DNA of 64,000 bases from Planctomycetota bacterium (GCA_021413865.1 JAIOPN010000016.1:154176-218175), one strand, 5' to 3'; positions 18,065 to 26,505 are shown, counted from the first letter of the stretch. Notes: a model not told the origin generated them from the letters alone. Program-made: numbers and translations.

Positions 18065-19710
18065 TCGCGCACCCCCTGCCCCTCAATAACCTGAGCATCT
18101 GGAGCGCCTGCCCCCACCCCCCCCTCATCAAACCCTGTAATAATGGGCACATGCTCAAGATGCTCAAGATGCTCAAGATGTTCATTGGCAGGGGCAGGTG
18201 AGCAGGTGTGAGCATGTGCCCCCTCGGGGAGCCGCCAGAGCCACGGGCCGGGGTTCTCGGGGCGGTAGGACTCAACCTTCAACTCCCGCTTGGCACGCCG
18301 GAGGGTTGCGTCCTTGATGCCCTCGCCGTTTTGGGCTTGGTCGCAGACTTCGCTGGCGAGCACGGGACCGTCGGCCAGCATCGACCTCAGCCAGTCCACG
18401 GCTGTATCCCGCTCGTCTCGCTCGGGACCGGGACGCTCGCCCGGTGGAGAGAGCATCTTGTCCAGGTCCGCCGCGACCGCGCCCGCCTCCCACGCGACCG
18501 ATGCGGCGAGGGGGGTGGACTGCCGAATCTCGAACGCCAGGCCGTCGCGGTCGTTGCCGATGTTGTTCTTGATGGGCAGGAAGAGCCGCCGCTTGCCCGT
18601 AGGATCGTCCGGGCATTTGCCGATGGCGAACACCGCCCGCGCCGCCGCGACGAACGCGAGGCTGCCCGTGGCGCGGTAGATGGCCTGCCCCTGCCCCTTG
18701 TTCAGGTGCGTCACCGCCAACAGCGCCACGCCGCTCCGTGATGCAAGCTCGCTTGCCCGAGAGAGACACGCCCGAACCTCCGCATTGTTGTGGGAGTCGG
18801 TCGAGCCCATGTACGCGGACACCGGGTCGATGATGACCAGCTTGCAATCAGGCGTCTGCTGGATCGCCTCCTCGAGCGCGGCGATATTCTCGTCCAGGGC
18901 GAAGGCGCCGGTCTCGACCTTGCCGGTTTTGTGGTTCGTCCTGAACACGCCGCGCATGATGGTGACGCGACTGGGGTCTCCCCCCGCCGCATCAAACCGG
19001 GGGCGGATCGTGTCGGCCACGTCGTCCTCGACGTTGAGCAGCACGACACCGCCGACGCCGCATGATGGGCTACCGTCCGGCCACGTCGCGCCTCTGGTCA
19101 CACGCGCGGCGATGTCGATGGTGGCGGTCGATTTCCCGAGACCGGGATCGCCCGCAAAGAGCGTCAACTTTCCACGGGCGATGCGATGCTTCCAAAGCCA
19201 TCGGACCGCCTCGGGGGGAACACTGGACAAGGTGACGATCGACGGGCCGGTGGTCGGGCCACCCGCGCCCTGAACAAGGTTTTCTTGTGCGATGCGAAGG
19301 GCTTCCGCGCCCGTCGCGCCTTCGTTGATGGCGCGGGCGAGGCGGTCCACCACTCGGCCGTTGAGCCGCTGGTCTGCCTTCTCCCGCACAATCTTGGCGT
19401 AGTGCTCCGCAAGCGCGGCGTTGGGCACGGTCTCCCCGAGCATGTAGAGATATTCGAGCCCGCCGACGTCGTCGAGTTGCCCCTTGTCACGCAGGTGCTG
19501 CACGAGATGCACAAGACCGTTTGGTTTGCCGGCCTCGTAAACATCGAAGATCGCGGCGGCGATGATGACGTGCGCGGGCTTCTGGAAGTCCTCGGGGCCG
19601 CGAAGGATTTTCAAGACCTCCGTGATCGCGTCGCCTTCCAGGATCATCGAACCGAGCGCGGCGGCTTCGGCTTCGAGCGCGGCGGGCGGGGTTGTGGTGT
19701 TGGCGATCAT
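18061..19710 (-). CDS. Replication ATPase: DnaB N-terminal domain fused to RepA-like RecA-fold ATPase
   Basis: 549 residues. Residues 8-115 are a DnaB N-terminal domain, about 60% identical by eye to the chromosomal DnaB at 58233 (shared blocks PPAALEAEAA, LGSMIL, EDF.KPAH, VGGL.YL.MLGE, HYA..VREKA). After a linker, residues 165-400 are an AAA_25/RepA-like ATPase with Walker A GDPGLGKST (187-195), Walker B KLVIIDPVSAYMG, and LLAVTHLNKG. A winged-helix-like C-terminal part follows (440-500). LEH repeats near the end come from a 9-bp tandem repeat at about 18151-18180. It probably starts replication of the element and recruits or replaces host helicase or primase. Confidence 0.88.
   Translation of the reverse strand: MIANTTTPPAALEAEAAALGSMILEGDAITEVLKILRGPEDFQKPAHVIIAAAIFDVYEAGKPNGLVHLVQHLRDKGQLDDVGGLEYLYMLGETVPNAALAEHYAKIVREKADQRLNGRVVDRLARAINEGATGAEALRIAQENLVQGAGGPTTGPSIVTLSSVPPEAVRWLWKHRIARGKLTLFAGDPGLGKSTATIDIAARVTRGATWPDGSPSCGVGGVVLLNVEDDVADTIRPRFDAAGGDPSRVTIMRGVFRTNHKTGKVETGAFALDENIAALEEAIQQTPDCKLVIIDPVSAYMGSTDSHNNAEVRACLSRASELASRSGVALLAVTHLNKGQGQAIYRATGSLAFVAAARAVFAIGKCPDDPTGKRRLFLPIKNNIGNDRDGLAFEIRQSTPLAASVAWEAGAVAADLDKMLSPPGERPGPERDERDTAVDWLRSMLADGPVLASEVCDQAQNGEGIKDATLRRAKRELKVESYRPENPGPWLWRLPEGAHAHTCSPAPANEHLEHLEHLEHVPIITGFDEGGVGAGAPDAQVIEGQGVRE
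18151..18181. repeat. 9-bp tandem repeat GCTCAAGAT
   Basis: ATGCTCAAGATGCTCAAGAT and a third copy followed by a diverged fourth (ATGTTCATT). It lies in the 3' part of the ATPase gene and encodes LEH repeats. Tandem short direct repeats inside a replication gene can be initiator-binding iterons, but here the number is low. Confidence 0.6.
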
Positions 19711-19928
19711 CGGCCCTCCCCGGTGGTGGTGACAACGCGGCGGGCTCGGACGAACGCGATCAAATCCGACCTGAGAATCACCGTCGCGGTCCCCAGCTTC
19801 GAGGCGGGAAGTTCGCCGGTGCGGATGTAGTCCGAGAGGTGCCGCGCGCTCACCCCGACGGCGCGGGCGGCGTCCTCCAGGCGGTACGAAACAGGCTCAG
19901 GGGTGGCGATGGTGGGGCGGACGTTCAT
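19707..19928 (-). CDS. Excisionase-like HTH DNA-binding protein
   Basis: 73 residues. The core SYRLEDAARAVGVSARHLSDY is a MerR/Xis-type winged helix, ending with a conserved strand-recognition part (GELPASKLGTATVILRSDLIAF). Its start and stop both overlap neighbours by 4 nt, so it is translated with the ATPase. It may act as the recombination directionality factor or as a regulator. Confidence 0.75.
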   Translation of the reverse strand: MNVRPTIATPEPVSYRLEDAARAVGVSARHLSDYIRTGELPASKLGTATVILRSDLIAFVRARRVVTTTGEGR

Positions 19929-20134
19929 CGCTGCACCGCCTCACCGTGGCGGGCGCGTTCGGAGAGCAAGTCAGCCACCGTCGGGACGTGCACCAGGATC
20001 ACGCGGCCGGCGTGAAGACCGGGCAAGCGGTGGGCGTTCACCTCATCGCGCAACCATCCCGCCGGGACACGCAGGTATCGCGCCGCTCGATTCAGCGGGA
20101 CGGCCTGGGTTGGGATGTGGGGCGTTGTTTCCAT
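19925..20134 (-). CDS. Second small HTH/excisionase-like protein
   Basis: 69 residues from the ATG at 20134 (the frame is open further up to 20185). VPLNRAARYLRVPAGWLRDE is an HTH of the same general class as the neighbouring gene, followed by GLHAGRVILVHVPTVADLL, which matches the recognition-strand plus wing of excisionase-like domains. It overlaps the next gene by 4 nt. Role unknown: Xis or repressor. Confidence 0.65.
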   Translation of the reverse strand: METTPHIPTQAVPLNRAARYLRVPAGWLRDEVNAHRLPGLHAGRVILVHVPTVADLLSERARHGEAVQR

Positions 20135-20185
20135 ACCCGAATCGTCGGGTATGGTCCGGCATTCAACCGGCAACGGGACCGGCAA

Positions 20186-20887
20186 TCAGTCGGCAATTTT
20201 CGAGAGCACCCGTCGGCCGCGGATAGTCAGCCTAGCACCGCCCGCGCGGCCATTCGGTCGCTCTGCATAGAGCGCGCCGATAAGCTCGCGGATCGCCTGC
20301 TCAATGGTCCTCACGGAATCAGCGGTGGTTGGTTCCGCGAGTTGTTCGACCGTGGCTGAGTCCGCCGGATCGAGTCGCCCGAGTGCGCGAAGAACCCGCT
20401 TTGCGGCATTGCTGAGCGCCGGGACTTGTTCGATTTCCCCGCCATCCATCGCCTTCGCCTCCGCGTGCAGCACCCCAGCCACGGCGCGACACTTCGCCGC
20501 AAACTCAACCGAGCCGATGGAGTCGCTGCCCGGACCACCACGCACGCAAGCGGGTATCTTGACGCTCCATGTGTGCATCGCGTGGTTCCAGAAACCCGCG
20601 TAACAGTCGGGGTTTTCTTCGAGGGTTGGTTTCCGTGCCTCCGCTAATTCGGGGTAGCTGGTCAACGCGCCCGCGTTCATCGCCTCTTCCAGCAGTTGCC
20701 CAGCGTGCCTGTCCAGGGCGATGACCACGCGCACATAATCCGGCCGTCCCTCCGGGTCTTTGATCTTGACGGCCAGATCGAGATATTGATCTGCGATCGC
20801 GTGAATAACGGCGGGGTTCGCCGCGGTCGTCGTCGGCTTGGTAGTTGTGGTGGCGGTCTTCGGTTTGCGCTTCGCTGTCGGTGACAT
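20186..20887 (-). CDS. Unknown element protein with Lys/Thr-rich N-terminus
   Basis: 233 residues from the ATG at 20887, chosen because GAAGGA precedes it and the upstream in-frame part is low-quality. The N-terminus (TAKRKPKTATTTTKPTTTAA) is basic and disordered; the rest is helical with a C-terminal winged-helix feel (LIGALYAERPNGRAGGARLT). A central His/Trp/Cys patch (CYAGFWNHAMHTW) may be a metal or structural site. Possibly a DNA-binding regulator; no family recognised. Confidence 0.6.
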   Translation of the reverse strand: MSPTAKRKPKTATTTTKPTTTAANPAVIHAIADQYLDLAVKIKDPEGRPDYVRVVIALDRHAGQLLEEAMNAGALTSYPELAEARKPTLEENPDCYAGFWNHAMHTWSVKIPACVRGGPGSDSIGSVEFAAKCRAVAGVLHAEAKAMDGGEIEQVPALSNAAKRVLRALGRLDPADSATVEQLAEPTTADSVRTIEQAIRELIGALYAERPNGRAGGARLTIRGRRVLSKIAD

Positions 20888-21098
20888 GCTTGTTCCTTCA
20901 AGGTGGGCGATCCGGCGCGACGGGCAGGCGGAACAAGACACCCACGCGCCGCGCCGAATCTTCCGTCGGGGATCAGACCGACGGCCCGCACAAAAACTAC
21001 CTACGAAACCAGACTCTTTCCACCTTGTTTTCCCGGTGGATAATGTGTCGCAAACCCGACCGGGCGCGTTGGCGCACGGCCGGGCGTGAGGGAGAGTG

Positions 21099-21497
21099 TC
21101 ACTTGCGGCCGGGCAGGGCGGCGATGGCCTCCCGAACGAACCGGACGGCCGCGTCCTCGGCGAACGCGCCGGCGGAATCCTCGGCAATCTCAGCTACGGC
21201 CGCGTTGATGGCGGCGGTAGCTTCGTCGAGCCCGTCGCGCAGGTCCTGGGCGTTTTGGTGCGACATATGGACGCACGCCCGATAGCAGCCGGCCTCAAGC
21301 AGGTCGCGGGCCTCCGTCACCCGCTCCAGCATGGCGAGGCAAATCTTGTGCGTGACGGCCATCGCCTCTTCATCGGTGAAGTTCGGCGTATCGGTCACGC
21401 CGTCGCCAGTGTCAATGTCAACGTCGATCATGGCGGCAGCCTCTGGTGCGGATGCTTTCGCCTTGGCCTTTTTCGGATTCTTCGCTCGCTTCGTCAT
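21099..21497 (-). CDS. Small helical protein of unknown function
   Basis: 132 residues from the ATG at 21497, supported by GGAGAG 8 nt upstream. A Lys/Ala-rich basic start (MTKRAKNPKKAKAKASAPEA) leads to a long helical part (ICLAMLERVTEARDLLEAGC, DAAVRFVREAIAALPGRK). First or second gene of the element's operon. No family recognised. Confidence 0.55.
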   Translation of the reverse strand: MTKRAKNPKKAKAKASAPEAAAMIDVDIDTGDGVTDTPNFTDEEAMAVTHKICLAMLERVTEARDLLEAGCYRACVHMSHQNAQDLRDGLDEATAAINAAVAEIAEDSAGAFAEDAAVRFVREAIAALPGRK

Positions 21498-21566
21498 GGT
21501 CACTCTCCACGGCCGGCGGTTTGGTTGCCCCACGACGCCCCCGGCCGGGCGCGGCGGGGTGTTGGG

Positions 21567-21830
21567 TCATGCTGGGCGGTCGTCGCTGTCTGCGAGCCTC
21601 AGGGCGGGCGTGGCGGCCTCGTGGCGTTCACGGATCGCCTTGGCCAGCGCGTTGAGGTACACCACCGGCTCGCCGCGCAGCAGGTCCACAAGCGCGGCGA
21701 GCGCGTCGTCGTGCTCGGGGTCGGCGGTGCGTTTCAGCGTCAGCCGCGCGTCGTCTGGCGCGTCGCGCCGCTCTGGAACTGGTATATTCTTCGAGGATTT
21801 AGAAGGTAGTGCGGTTCCTGTACCGCCCAT
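21567..21830 (-). CDS. Possible small gene at the right end of the element
   Basis: 87 residues if it begins at the ATG inside the right attachment site (21830). The later part is a plausible helix (HDDALAALVDLLRGEPVVYL, then KAIRERHEAATPALRLA). The start is doubtful because it overlaps the attachment core, so in the excised circle the 5' end would change. It precedes the next gene by about 70 nt on the same strand. Confidence 0.4.
   Translation of the reverse strand: MGGTGTALPSKSSKNIPVPERRDAPDDARLTLKRTADPEHDDALAALVDLLRGEPVVYLNALAKAIRERHEAATPALRLADSDDRPA
21745..21768 (+). repeat. 24-bp direct repeat near right end of element
   Basis: Exact copy of the 24-mer at 13871-13894, same orientation, 48 bp inside the right attachment site. 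See the left copy for the argument that this is an arm-type integrase site. Confidence 0.7.
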
Positions 21831-21831
21831 T
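21816..21831 (+). other. Right attachment site (displaced tRNA-Val 3' end)
   Basis: TCCTGTACCGCCCATT, identical to 13731-13746. Sequence beyond it (GATTTGCCC...) is the original chromosomal continuation of the tRNA locus. Confidence 0.9.
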
Positions 21832-21867
21832 GATTTGCCCTCATTTCCGCGAGCGAGAGAGGATCGC

Positions 21868-22833
21868 ATGCGTATCGCGATGGTCTGCACACCGATGACC
21901 GAGCCGAACCTGAAGATGGCGCGGCAGGTCGGCGTGACGGACATCGTCGGGCGCTTCCCGGGTGAAAAACAGGAGGAGGTCGCCGCGCTGCGCGACCGGG
22001 TGGCCGAGCGCGGGATGAAGCTCTCGGTGATCGAGGGCTATCTGCCGATTGATCAGATCATCCTCGCGACGCCGAAGCGCGACGAGCAGATCGCACGCAT
22101 GGCGACGCTCATCCGGAGCATGGGCAAGCTGGGCATCGGCGTGCTCTGCTACAACTTCATGCCCTGCAACGACTGGAGCCGGACGACGTTTCACGCCGTG
22201 GAGCGTGGCGGGGCGCTGACCAGCGCGTTCGATGCGGAAGCGGAGGCGGGCAAGCCGCAACACGCGATGGCGCCAACCACGCCGCAGTGGATGTGGGACA
22301 ACCTGGCGTACTTTCTCAAGCGCATCATCCCCGTCGCCGAGGAGGCCGGTGTGACCCTGGCGATGCACCCGGACGACCCGCCGATGCCCACGCTGCGCGG
22401 CATGGCGCAGATCATGTACAGCCCCGCCTGCTTCGACCGCCTGCTCGAACTCTCACCCAGCCCCGCGCACGCCATGTGCTTCTGCCAGGGTTCATTCGCG
22501 CAGATGGGCGTGGACATCCCATCGGCGATCCGCCACTTCGGCAAACGCATCGGCTACGTGCATTTCCGCGATGTGCGCGGCACGATGCCTCGTTTTACAG
22601 AGACGTTCCACGACAACGGCAAGACCGACATGGCCGACGCGATGCGGGCCTATCACGCGATCGGTTACACCGGCGTCATGCGGCCCGACCACGTGCCCAA
22701 GCTCGAAATTGAGGAAGGCGACGGCTCGGGCTACACGATGCTCGGCCGGCTCTTCGCCGTGGGCTACATGCGCGGCCTGATGCACGCGGTGCTCGGCAAG
22801 AACAGCGGTGAGACGCCGGTTGAATCCTATTGA
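21868..22833 (+). CDS. uxuA: D-mannonate dehydratase (UxuA family)
   Basis: 321 residues from the ATG at 21868 (GAGAGAGG upstream); the frame is open earlier through the mobile element, which is irrelevant. A TIM-barrel enzyme with the UxuA metal and substrate motifs AMHPDDPP, MCFCQGSFAQMG, HFRDVRGT, and FHDNGKTDM followed by RPDHVP. It converts D-mannonate to 2-keto-3-deoxygluconate in glucuronate breakdown. It is shorter than E. coli UxuA (about 394) because insertions are missing. It is followed after 13 nt by a lipoprotein gene. Confidence 0.85.
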   Translation: MRIAMVCTPMTEPNLKMARQVGVTDIVGRFPGEKQEEVAALRDRVAERGMKLSVIEGYLPIDQIILATPKRDEQIARMATLIRSMGKLGIGVLCYNFMPCNDWSRTTFHAVERGGALTSAFDAEAEAGKPQHAMAPTTPQWMWDNLAYFLKRIIPVAEEAGVTLAMHPDDPPMPTLRGMAQIMYSPACFDRLLELSPSPAHAMCFCQGSFAQMGVDIPSAIRHFGKRIGYVHFRDVRGTMPRFTETFHDNGKTDMADAMRAYHAIGYTGVMRPDHVPKLEIEEGDGSGYTMLGRLFAVGYMRGLMHAVLGKNSGETPVESY

Positions 22834-22846
22834 GGAGAGTTGTGAC

Positions 22847-23344
22847 ATGCGGAACCGTTTTCTTGATCTCTTCGCCCTGTCCGCCGTGTTGCTGACGTCG
22901 ATCACGCTCGGCGGGTGCAGCACCATCAACCTCCCCGAGAAGCCCGTCGTCTCGCTGGTGAACATCGAGTTGGGCGACGTGACGGTTTTCGAGACCAGCG
23001 CCACGGTCGTGGTGCGCGTGAGCAACCCGAACCTCGGGCCGATCACGGTCAAGGGCACGGCGTTCGACGTGGCGCTCGACGGCTGTTCGCTCGGCAAGGC
23101 GCTGGGCGATGAGGTGATCGAGGTTCCCGCGCTGAACTCGGCGACCACGCGGGCGCGCGTCCACCTGAGCAACATCGCGATGGCCACCAAGATCAAGTCG
23201 ATCATCGACTCCCGCCGGTTCGACTACAGCATCGACGGCGTGCTCTACCTGGAGGCCGACGGGAAGAAGGGGAGCCTCCGCACGTCCAACTCGGGCAGGA
23301 TCGACGCGAAGGATTTCATACCGAAGAACGGCGCGTCACGCTGA
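22847..23344 (+). CDS. LEA14/WHy-type lipoprotein
   Basis: 165 residues from the ATG at 22847 (GAGGAGAG before it). The signal peptide ends in a lipobox (SITLGGCS), so it is a membrane-anchored lipoprotein. The mature part ([40 protein letters not shown]) is the LEA14/WHy beta-sandwich seen in desiccation-related and bacterial lipoproteins, where it usually sits in the periplasm. Function is unknown; its pairing with uxuA may be coincidental. Confidence 0.8.
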   Translation: MRNRFLDLFALSAVLLTSITLGGCSTINLPEKPVVSLVNIELGDVTVFETSATVVVRVSNPNLGPITVKGTAFDVALDGCSLGKALGDEVIEVPALNSATTRARVHLSNIAMATKIKSIIDSRRFDYSIDGVLYLEADGKKGSLRTSNSGRIDAKDFIPKNGASR

Positions 23345-23381
23345 CTCCGATCCCCTCTCCCGGAGGGAGGGGGCAAGAATC

Positions 23382-23765
23382 TCATGGCCGATAGGTCGCG
23401 TAACACCCCGGTGCTTCGCCGACGCGCACGCTCACGAGCTTCACGCCCTTGGGCAACGTTTTGGCGACCTCGCTGCCGAACCACCACGCGACGCGCTCGG
23501 CGGTGGGGTTGACCTTGCAGCCGATGAAAGGGGCGACCTCGTTGAGGTGGCGGTTGTGCACCTTCCCGATCAGGGCGTCGATCGTTTTTTCCAGGACGTG
23601 GAAGTCCATGACGCACTCGATGGAATCGAGCTTCGCCGCGGCGACGGTGACCTCGACGGGCCAGTTGTGGCCGTGGATCGGTTCGAGCGAGCCGTCGGGC
23701 AGGCGGATGGCGTGCGAGGCGGCGAAGATTTTCTCGATGGTGATCTCGTAGGTGCCCGAAGCCAT
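23382..23765 (-). CDS. 6-pyruvoyltetrahydropterin synthase family, PTPS-III type
   Basis: 127 residues from the ATG at 23765. The T-fold enzyme keeps the zinc histidines H18 (AASHAIRL), H31 and H33 (HGHNW). In place of the catalytic cysteine of PTPS/QueD there is E28, giving the E-x-x-HGH motif (EPIHGH) that defines the PTPS-III group. That group is known to make 6-hydroxymethyl-dihydropterin directly, bypassing FolB in folate synthesis, although queuosine-type activity cannot be excluded. No folate or queuosine gene is adjacent. It is transcribed divergently from an Hsp70 gene, 72 nt apart. Confidence 0.8.
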   Translation of the reverse strand: MASGTYEITIEKIFAASHAIRLPDGSLEPIHGHNWPVEVTVAAAKLDSIECVMDFHVLEKTIDALIGKVHNRHLNEVAPFIGCKVNPTAERVAWWFGSEVAKTLPKGVKLVSVRVGEAPGCYATYRP

Positions 23766-23837
23766 GTGCCGTTTGCCTTTATTCGTAGGGTTGTCGATTG
23801 TCCCCGACGGGTCAGGCATCATACACTCGCTGCCGCG

Positions 23838-25736
23838 ATGAGCCCCAGCGACAAGCCCAATCTGCCCCCCGGCGTCGATCCGATCATCGGCATCGACCTG
23901 GGTACGACCAACAGCCTCGTGGCCTGGTGCGACGAGCGCGGGCCGCGCATCATCCCCGATGAACAGGGCAGGAACCTTCTGCCCAGCGTGGTGCGCTTCG
24001 ATGCAAAGACCGGGCAGGCAACCGCCGTCGGTCATGCCGCGCGCGACCACGCCGTCGAGTACCCGCGTGAGACGGTCTTCAGCGTCAAACGGTTGATGGG
24101 CCGCGGCCTCGAGGATGTACGCGGCGAGCTGGCGTACCTGCCCTATGAGGTCGTCGCCGGCGAGCACAACACGGCCCGCGTGCGGATCGGCGGTGAAAGC
24201 GGCCGGGTGTACTCACCGCAGGAGATCAGCGCCATCATCCTGCGAGAACTGAAGGCCCGCGCCGAGGCGTGGTTCGGCCGGCCGGTGCGGCGTGCCGTGG
24301 TGACGGTGCCCGCCTATTTCGACGACGCGCAGCGCCAGGCGACGCGCGACGCCGGCCGCATCGCCGGGCTGGACGTCGTCCGCATCGTCAACGAGCCGAC
24401 CGCCGCCGCGCTGGCGTACAACCTCGGGCAGAAGCACGGCGACAGCACCGTGGCGGTCTTCGACCTGGGCGGCGGCACGTTCGACGTCTCCATCCTCCGC
24501 ATGCAGCACACGGATGGCGGCGGTGCGGGTGGTGACAGCTCGGGGGGCGATGCGAACCAGGTGCTCGCCACCTCCGGCGACACACACCTGGGGGGCGACG
24601 ACGTGGACCGCATGATCGTCGAGCTGATCCAGGGTGAAATCCGCCAAGAGTTCGGTGAAAGCCTGAGTTTTCCGCCGGCGACGCGTCAGGCGTTCCGCAC
24701 CTTTGCCGAGGCCGCAAAGATCCGCCTCTCGCAGGAGCGGAGCGCCCCGATCGAGGTGGAGCTCGGCCAGGGGCGGGTGTACCGCCGGACGCTGACGCGC
24801 GAGGAGTTGGAGGCGATGGCCGGGCCGTGGGCCGCGCGGGCGCTCGCCTGCTGCGCCAGCGTGATGCGGTCGTCGAAACTCAAGACCGAAGACATCGAGC
24901 GCGTCGTGATGGTCGGCGGATCGACGCGGATGCCGATCGTGCGCGAGCGGGTGTCGGAGTTTTTCGGCGCGGAGTTGTACACGGCCCTGAACCCCGACGA
25001 GGTGGTCGCGCTGGGCGCGGCCGTGCAGGCGTCGATCCTGGCGGGCATCAACCGGGGCATGCTGCTGCTGGATGTGATCCCGCTCTCGCTGGGGATCGAG
25101 ACGATGGGCGGCGCGGTGGCGAAGCTGATCACCGCGAACACGACGATCCCCGCCCGGGCGACAGAGAAGTTTTCAACCTACGCCGACGGGCAGACGAACG
25201 TGAAGATCCATGTTTTGCAGGGCGAGCGCGAGTTAGTCAAGGATTGCCGGTCGCTGGGCCAGTTCGAGCTGCGCGGCATCCCGCCCATGCCCGCGGGGCT
25301 GCCCAAGATCGAGGTCACGTTCCTTGTCGATGCCAACGGCGTGTTGAATGTGTCGGCCGTGGAGCGGCGGAGCGAGAAGACCGCAAAAATCCAGATCGTT
25401 CCCAACCACGGCCTGACGCAGGAGGAGGTCCGCCGCATGGAGGCGGACAGCCTGGCCTATGCACAAGAGGACATGACGGAGCACCGCCTGATCGATCTGC
25501 GCAACCAGGCACGGCTCGACCTCCGCGCGATCGAGCGGCAACTGGCGAAGGTCGGCGGGGCGATGGACGGTGCGTATCGACAGGAGATTGAACAGAAGAT
25601 GGAGGCGGTGCGCGGCTACTTGTCGCAACCACAACCAGACGCAGAGGCGTTCGCCGCCGCGCTCACGACGATGGACCACGCGACGGTGAGGCTCGCGGAG
25701 ATCGCGATCGCCAAGACGCTGCGCGAGACGATGTGA
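23838..25736 (+). CDS. Second Hsp70, HscA-like
   Basis: 632 residues from the ATG at 23838. All Hsp70 landmarks are there: [68 protein letters not shown]. Compared with the canonical DnaK at 10454 it has an insertion after the second phosphate loop ([16 protein letters not shown]), the peptide-domain hallmark of HscA-like proteins ([25 protein letters not shown]), and no long C-terminal lid tail or EEVD-like acid end. HscA serves iron-sulfur cluster assembly, but no isc genes are visible here, so the partner is unknown. About 47% identical to DnaK by rough reading. Confidence 0.85.
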   Translation: MSPSDKPNLPPGVDPIIGIDLGTTNSLVAWCDERGPRIIPDEQGRNLLPSVVRFDAKTGQATAVGHAARDHAVEYPRETVFSVKRLMGRGLEDVRGELAYLPYEVVAGEHNTARVRIGGESGRVYSPQEISAIILRELKARAEAWFGRPVRRAVVTVPAYFDDAQRQATRDAGRIAGLDVVRIVNEPTAAALAYNLGQKHGDSTVAVFDLGGGTFDVSILRMQHTDGGGAGGDSSGGDANQVLATSGDTHLGGDDVDRMIVELIQGEIRQEFGESLSFPPATRQAFRTFAEAAKIRLSQERSAPIEVELGQGRVYRRTLTREELEAMAGPWAARALACCASVMRSSKLKTEDIERVVMVGGSTRMPIVRERVSEFFGAELYTALNPDEVVALGAAVQASILAGINRGMLLLDVIPLSLGIETMGGAVAKLITANTTIPARATEKFSTYADGQTNVKIHVLQGERELVKDCRSLGQFELRGIPPMPAGLPKIEVTFLVDANGVLNVSAVERRSEKTAKIQIVPNHGLTQEEVRRMEADSLAYAQEDMTEHRLIDLRNQARLDLRAIERQLAKVGGAMDGAYRQEIEQKMEAVRGYLSQPQPDAEAFAAALTTMDHATVRLAEIAIAKTLRETM

Positions 25737-25754
25737 AACGCAGACCTCACGCGG

Positions 25755-26333
25755 TCACGCCTTGAGCTTCGCCAACGTGCGTGCGAGCTTTTCGCCCAGC
25801 GATTCGATCGACGCCTGCAGCTTTGCGTCCTTGAGCGTGCCGTCGGGGTTGAACGCCTCGTTGGCCTTGGGCACCGCGACCTGGTCGGGCAGCACGGTCA
25901 CCTTGATGTTGCCGAGGATGGAGCGGACGGTCACCAGGCCGCGCAGGCCGCCCAGCGCGCCGGGCGAGGCCGCCATGAGGGAAGCGATCTTGCCGTCGAA
26001 GCAATTAAGCGGCCCCTCGTTGGGCACGGGGCGCGAGACCCAGTCGATCGCGTTTTTCAGCGCGGCGGTGATGGAGCTGTTGTACTCGGGGCAGGAGAGC
26101 AGCAGGCCGTCGTGCGCGAGGAAAAGGTCCTTGAGCTTGCGGGCGTTGGCGGGCAGGCCCTGAGCGGTTTCGAGGTCTTCATCGAACACCGGCAGGGGGT
26201 ATTCCTTCAGGTCGATGTACGTCACCTCTGCGCCGCCGCGCTTCGCCCCCTCGATGGCAACCCTGACCAGCTTCTTGTTCCACGAGTTGGCACGCAGGCT
26301 GCCGGCGAAGGCGAGGATTCGGGGAGTTCGCAT
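25755..26333 (-). CDS. NADPH-dependent FMN reductase (flavodoxin-like fold)
   Basis: 192 residues. The N-terminus ILAFAGSLRANSWNKKLV is the phosphate-binding loop of the FMN reductase/NAD(P)H:quinone reductase group, and LLLSCPEYNSSITAALKNAI is the conserved flavin-contact motif of ArsH/ChrR/YLR011-type enzymes. It reduces quinones or other small electron acceptors in the cytoplasm; exact acceptor unknown. Its 5' end lies close to the GAGTCCA tandem tract. Confidence 0.85.
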   Translation of the reverse strand: MRTPRILAFAGSLRANSWNKKLVRVAIEGAKRGGAEVTYIDLKEYPLPVFDEDLETAQGLPANARKLKDLFLAHDGLLLSCPEYNSSITAALKNAIDWVSRPVPNEGPLNCFDGKIASLMAASPGALGGLRGLVTVRSILGNIKVTVLPDQVAVPKANEAFNPDGTLKDAKLQASIESLGEKLARTLAKLKA

Positions 26334-26375
26334 GGGGGCTCACTTTTTATTCAGAGGTTAGCGACGTGACATGAT

Positions 26376-26505
26376 AGTCCAGAGCTCAGAGTCCAGAGTC
26401 CAGAGTCCAGAGTCCAGAGTCCAGAGTCCAGAGTCCAGAGTCCAGAGTCAAAGGCACCGGAAGGTCTCTCTTTTTTTTTGACTCTGGACTCTGGACTCTG
26501 GACTA
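26376..26505. repeat. 7-bp tandem array AGAGTCC with inverted array
   Basis: About ten copies of AGAGTCC (26377-26450) are followed, after a poly-T stretch at 26471-26479, by the reverse-complement units GGACTCT (26480-26503). The whole stretch can fold into a long variable hairpin. It lies between convergent-divergent ends: after the start of the FMN reductase gene and just before the ABC permease start at 26516. Copy number is likely unstable. Confidence 0.85.

Larger units (their letters stand above)
13731..21831. mobile_element. 8.1-kb tRNA-Val integrated element, PICI-like phage satellite candidate
   Basis: The element is bounded by 16-bp direct repeats and holds thirteen genes, all on the minus strand. 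From its right end these are two small unknowns, a 233-residue unknown, two HTH excisionase-like proteins, a DnaB-N/RecA-like ATPase, three small unknowns, a terminase-small-subunit-like protein, a 287-residue unknown, an XRE regulator and the integrase at the tRNA. Replication, regulation, integration and a packaging-related gene are present. No recognisable large terminase, portal, capsid, tail or lysis gene is present. That composition fits a phage satellite; a decayed prophage or a plasmid-like element are alternatives. Confidence 0.75.

Noticed and set aside
26376..26505. CRISPR array or iteron origin
   Set aside because: Units are only 7 bp without spacers; no replication gene is next to it.
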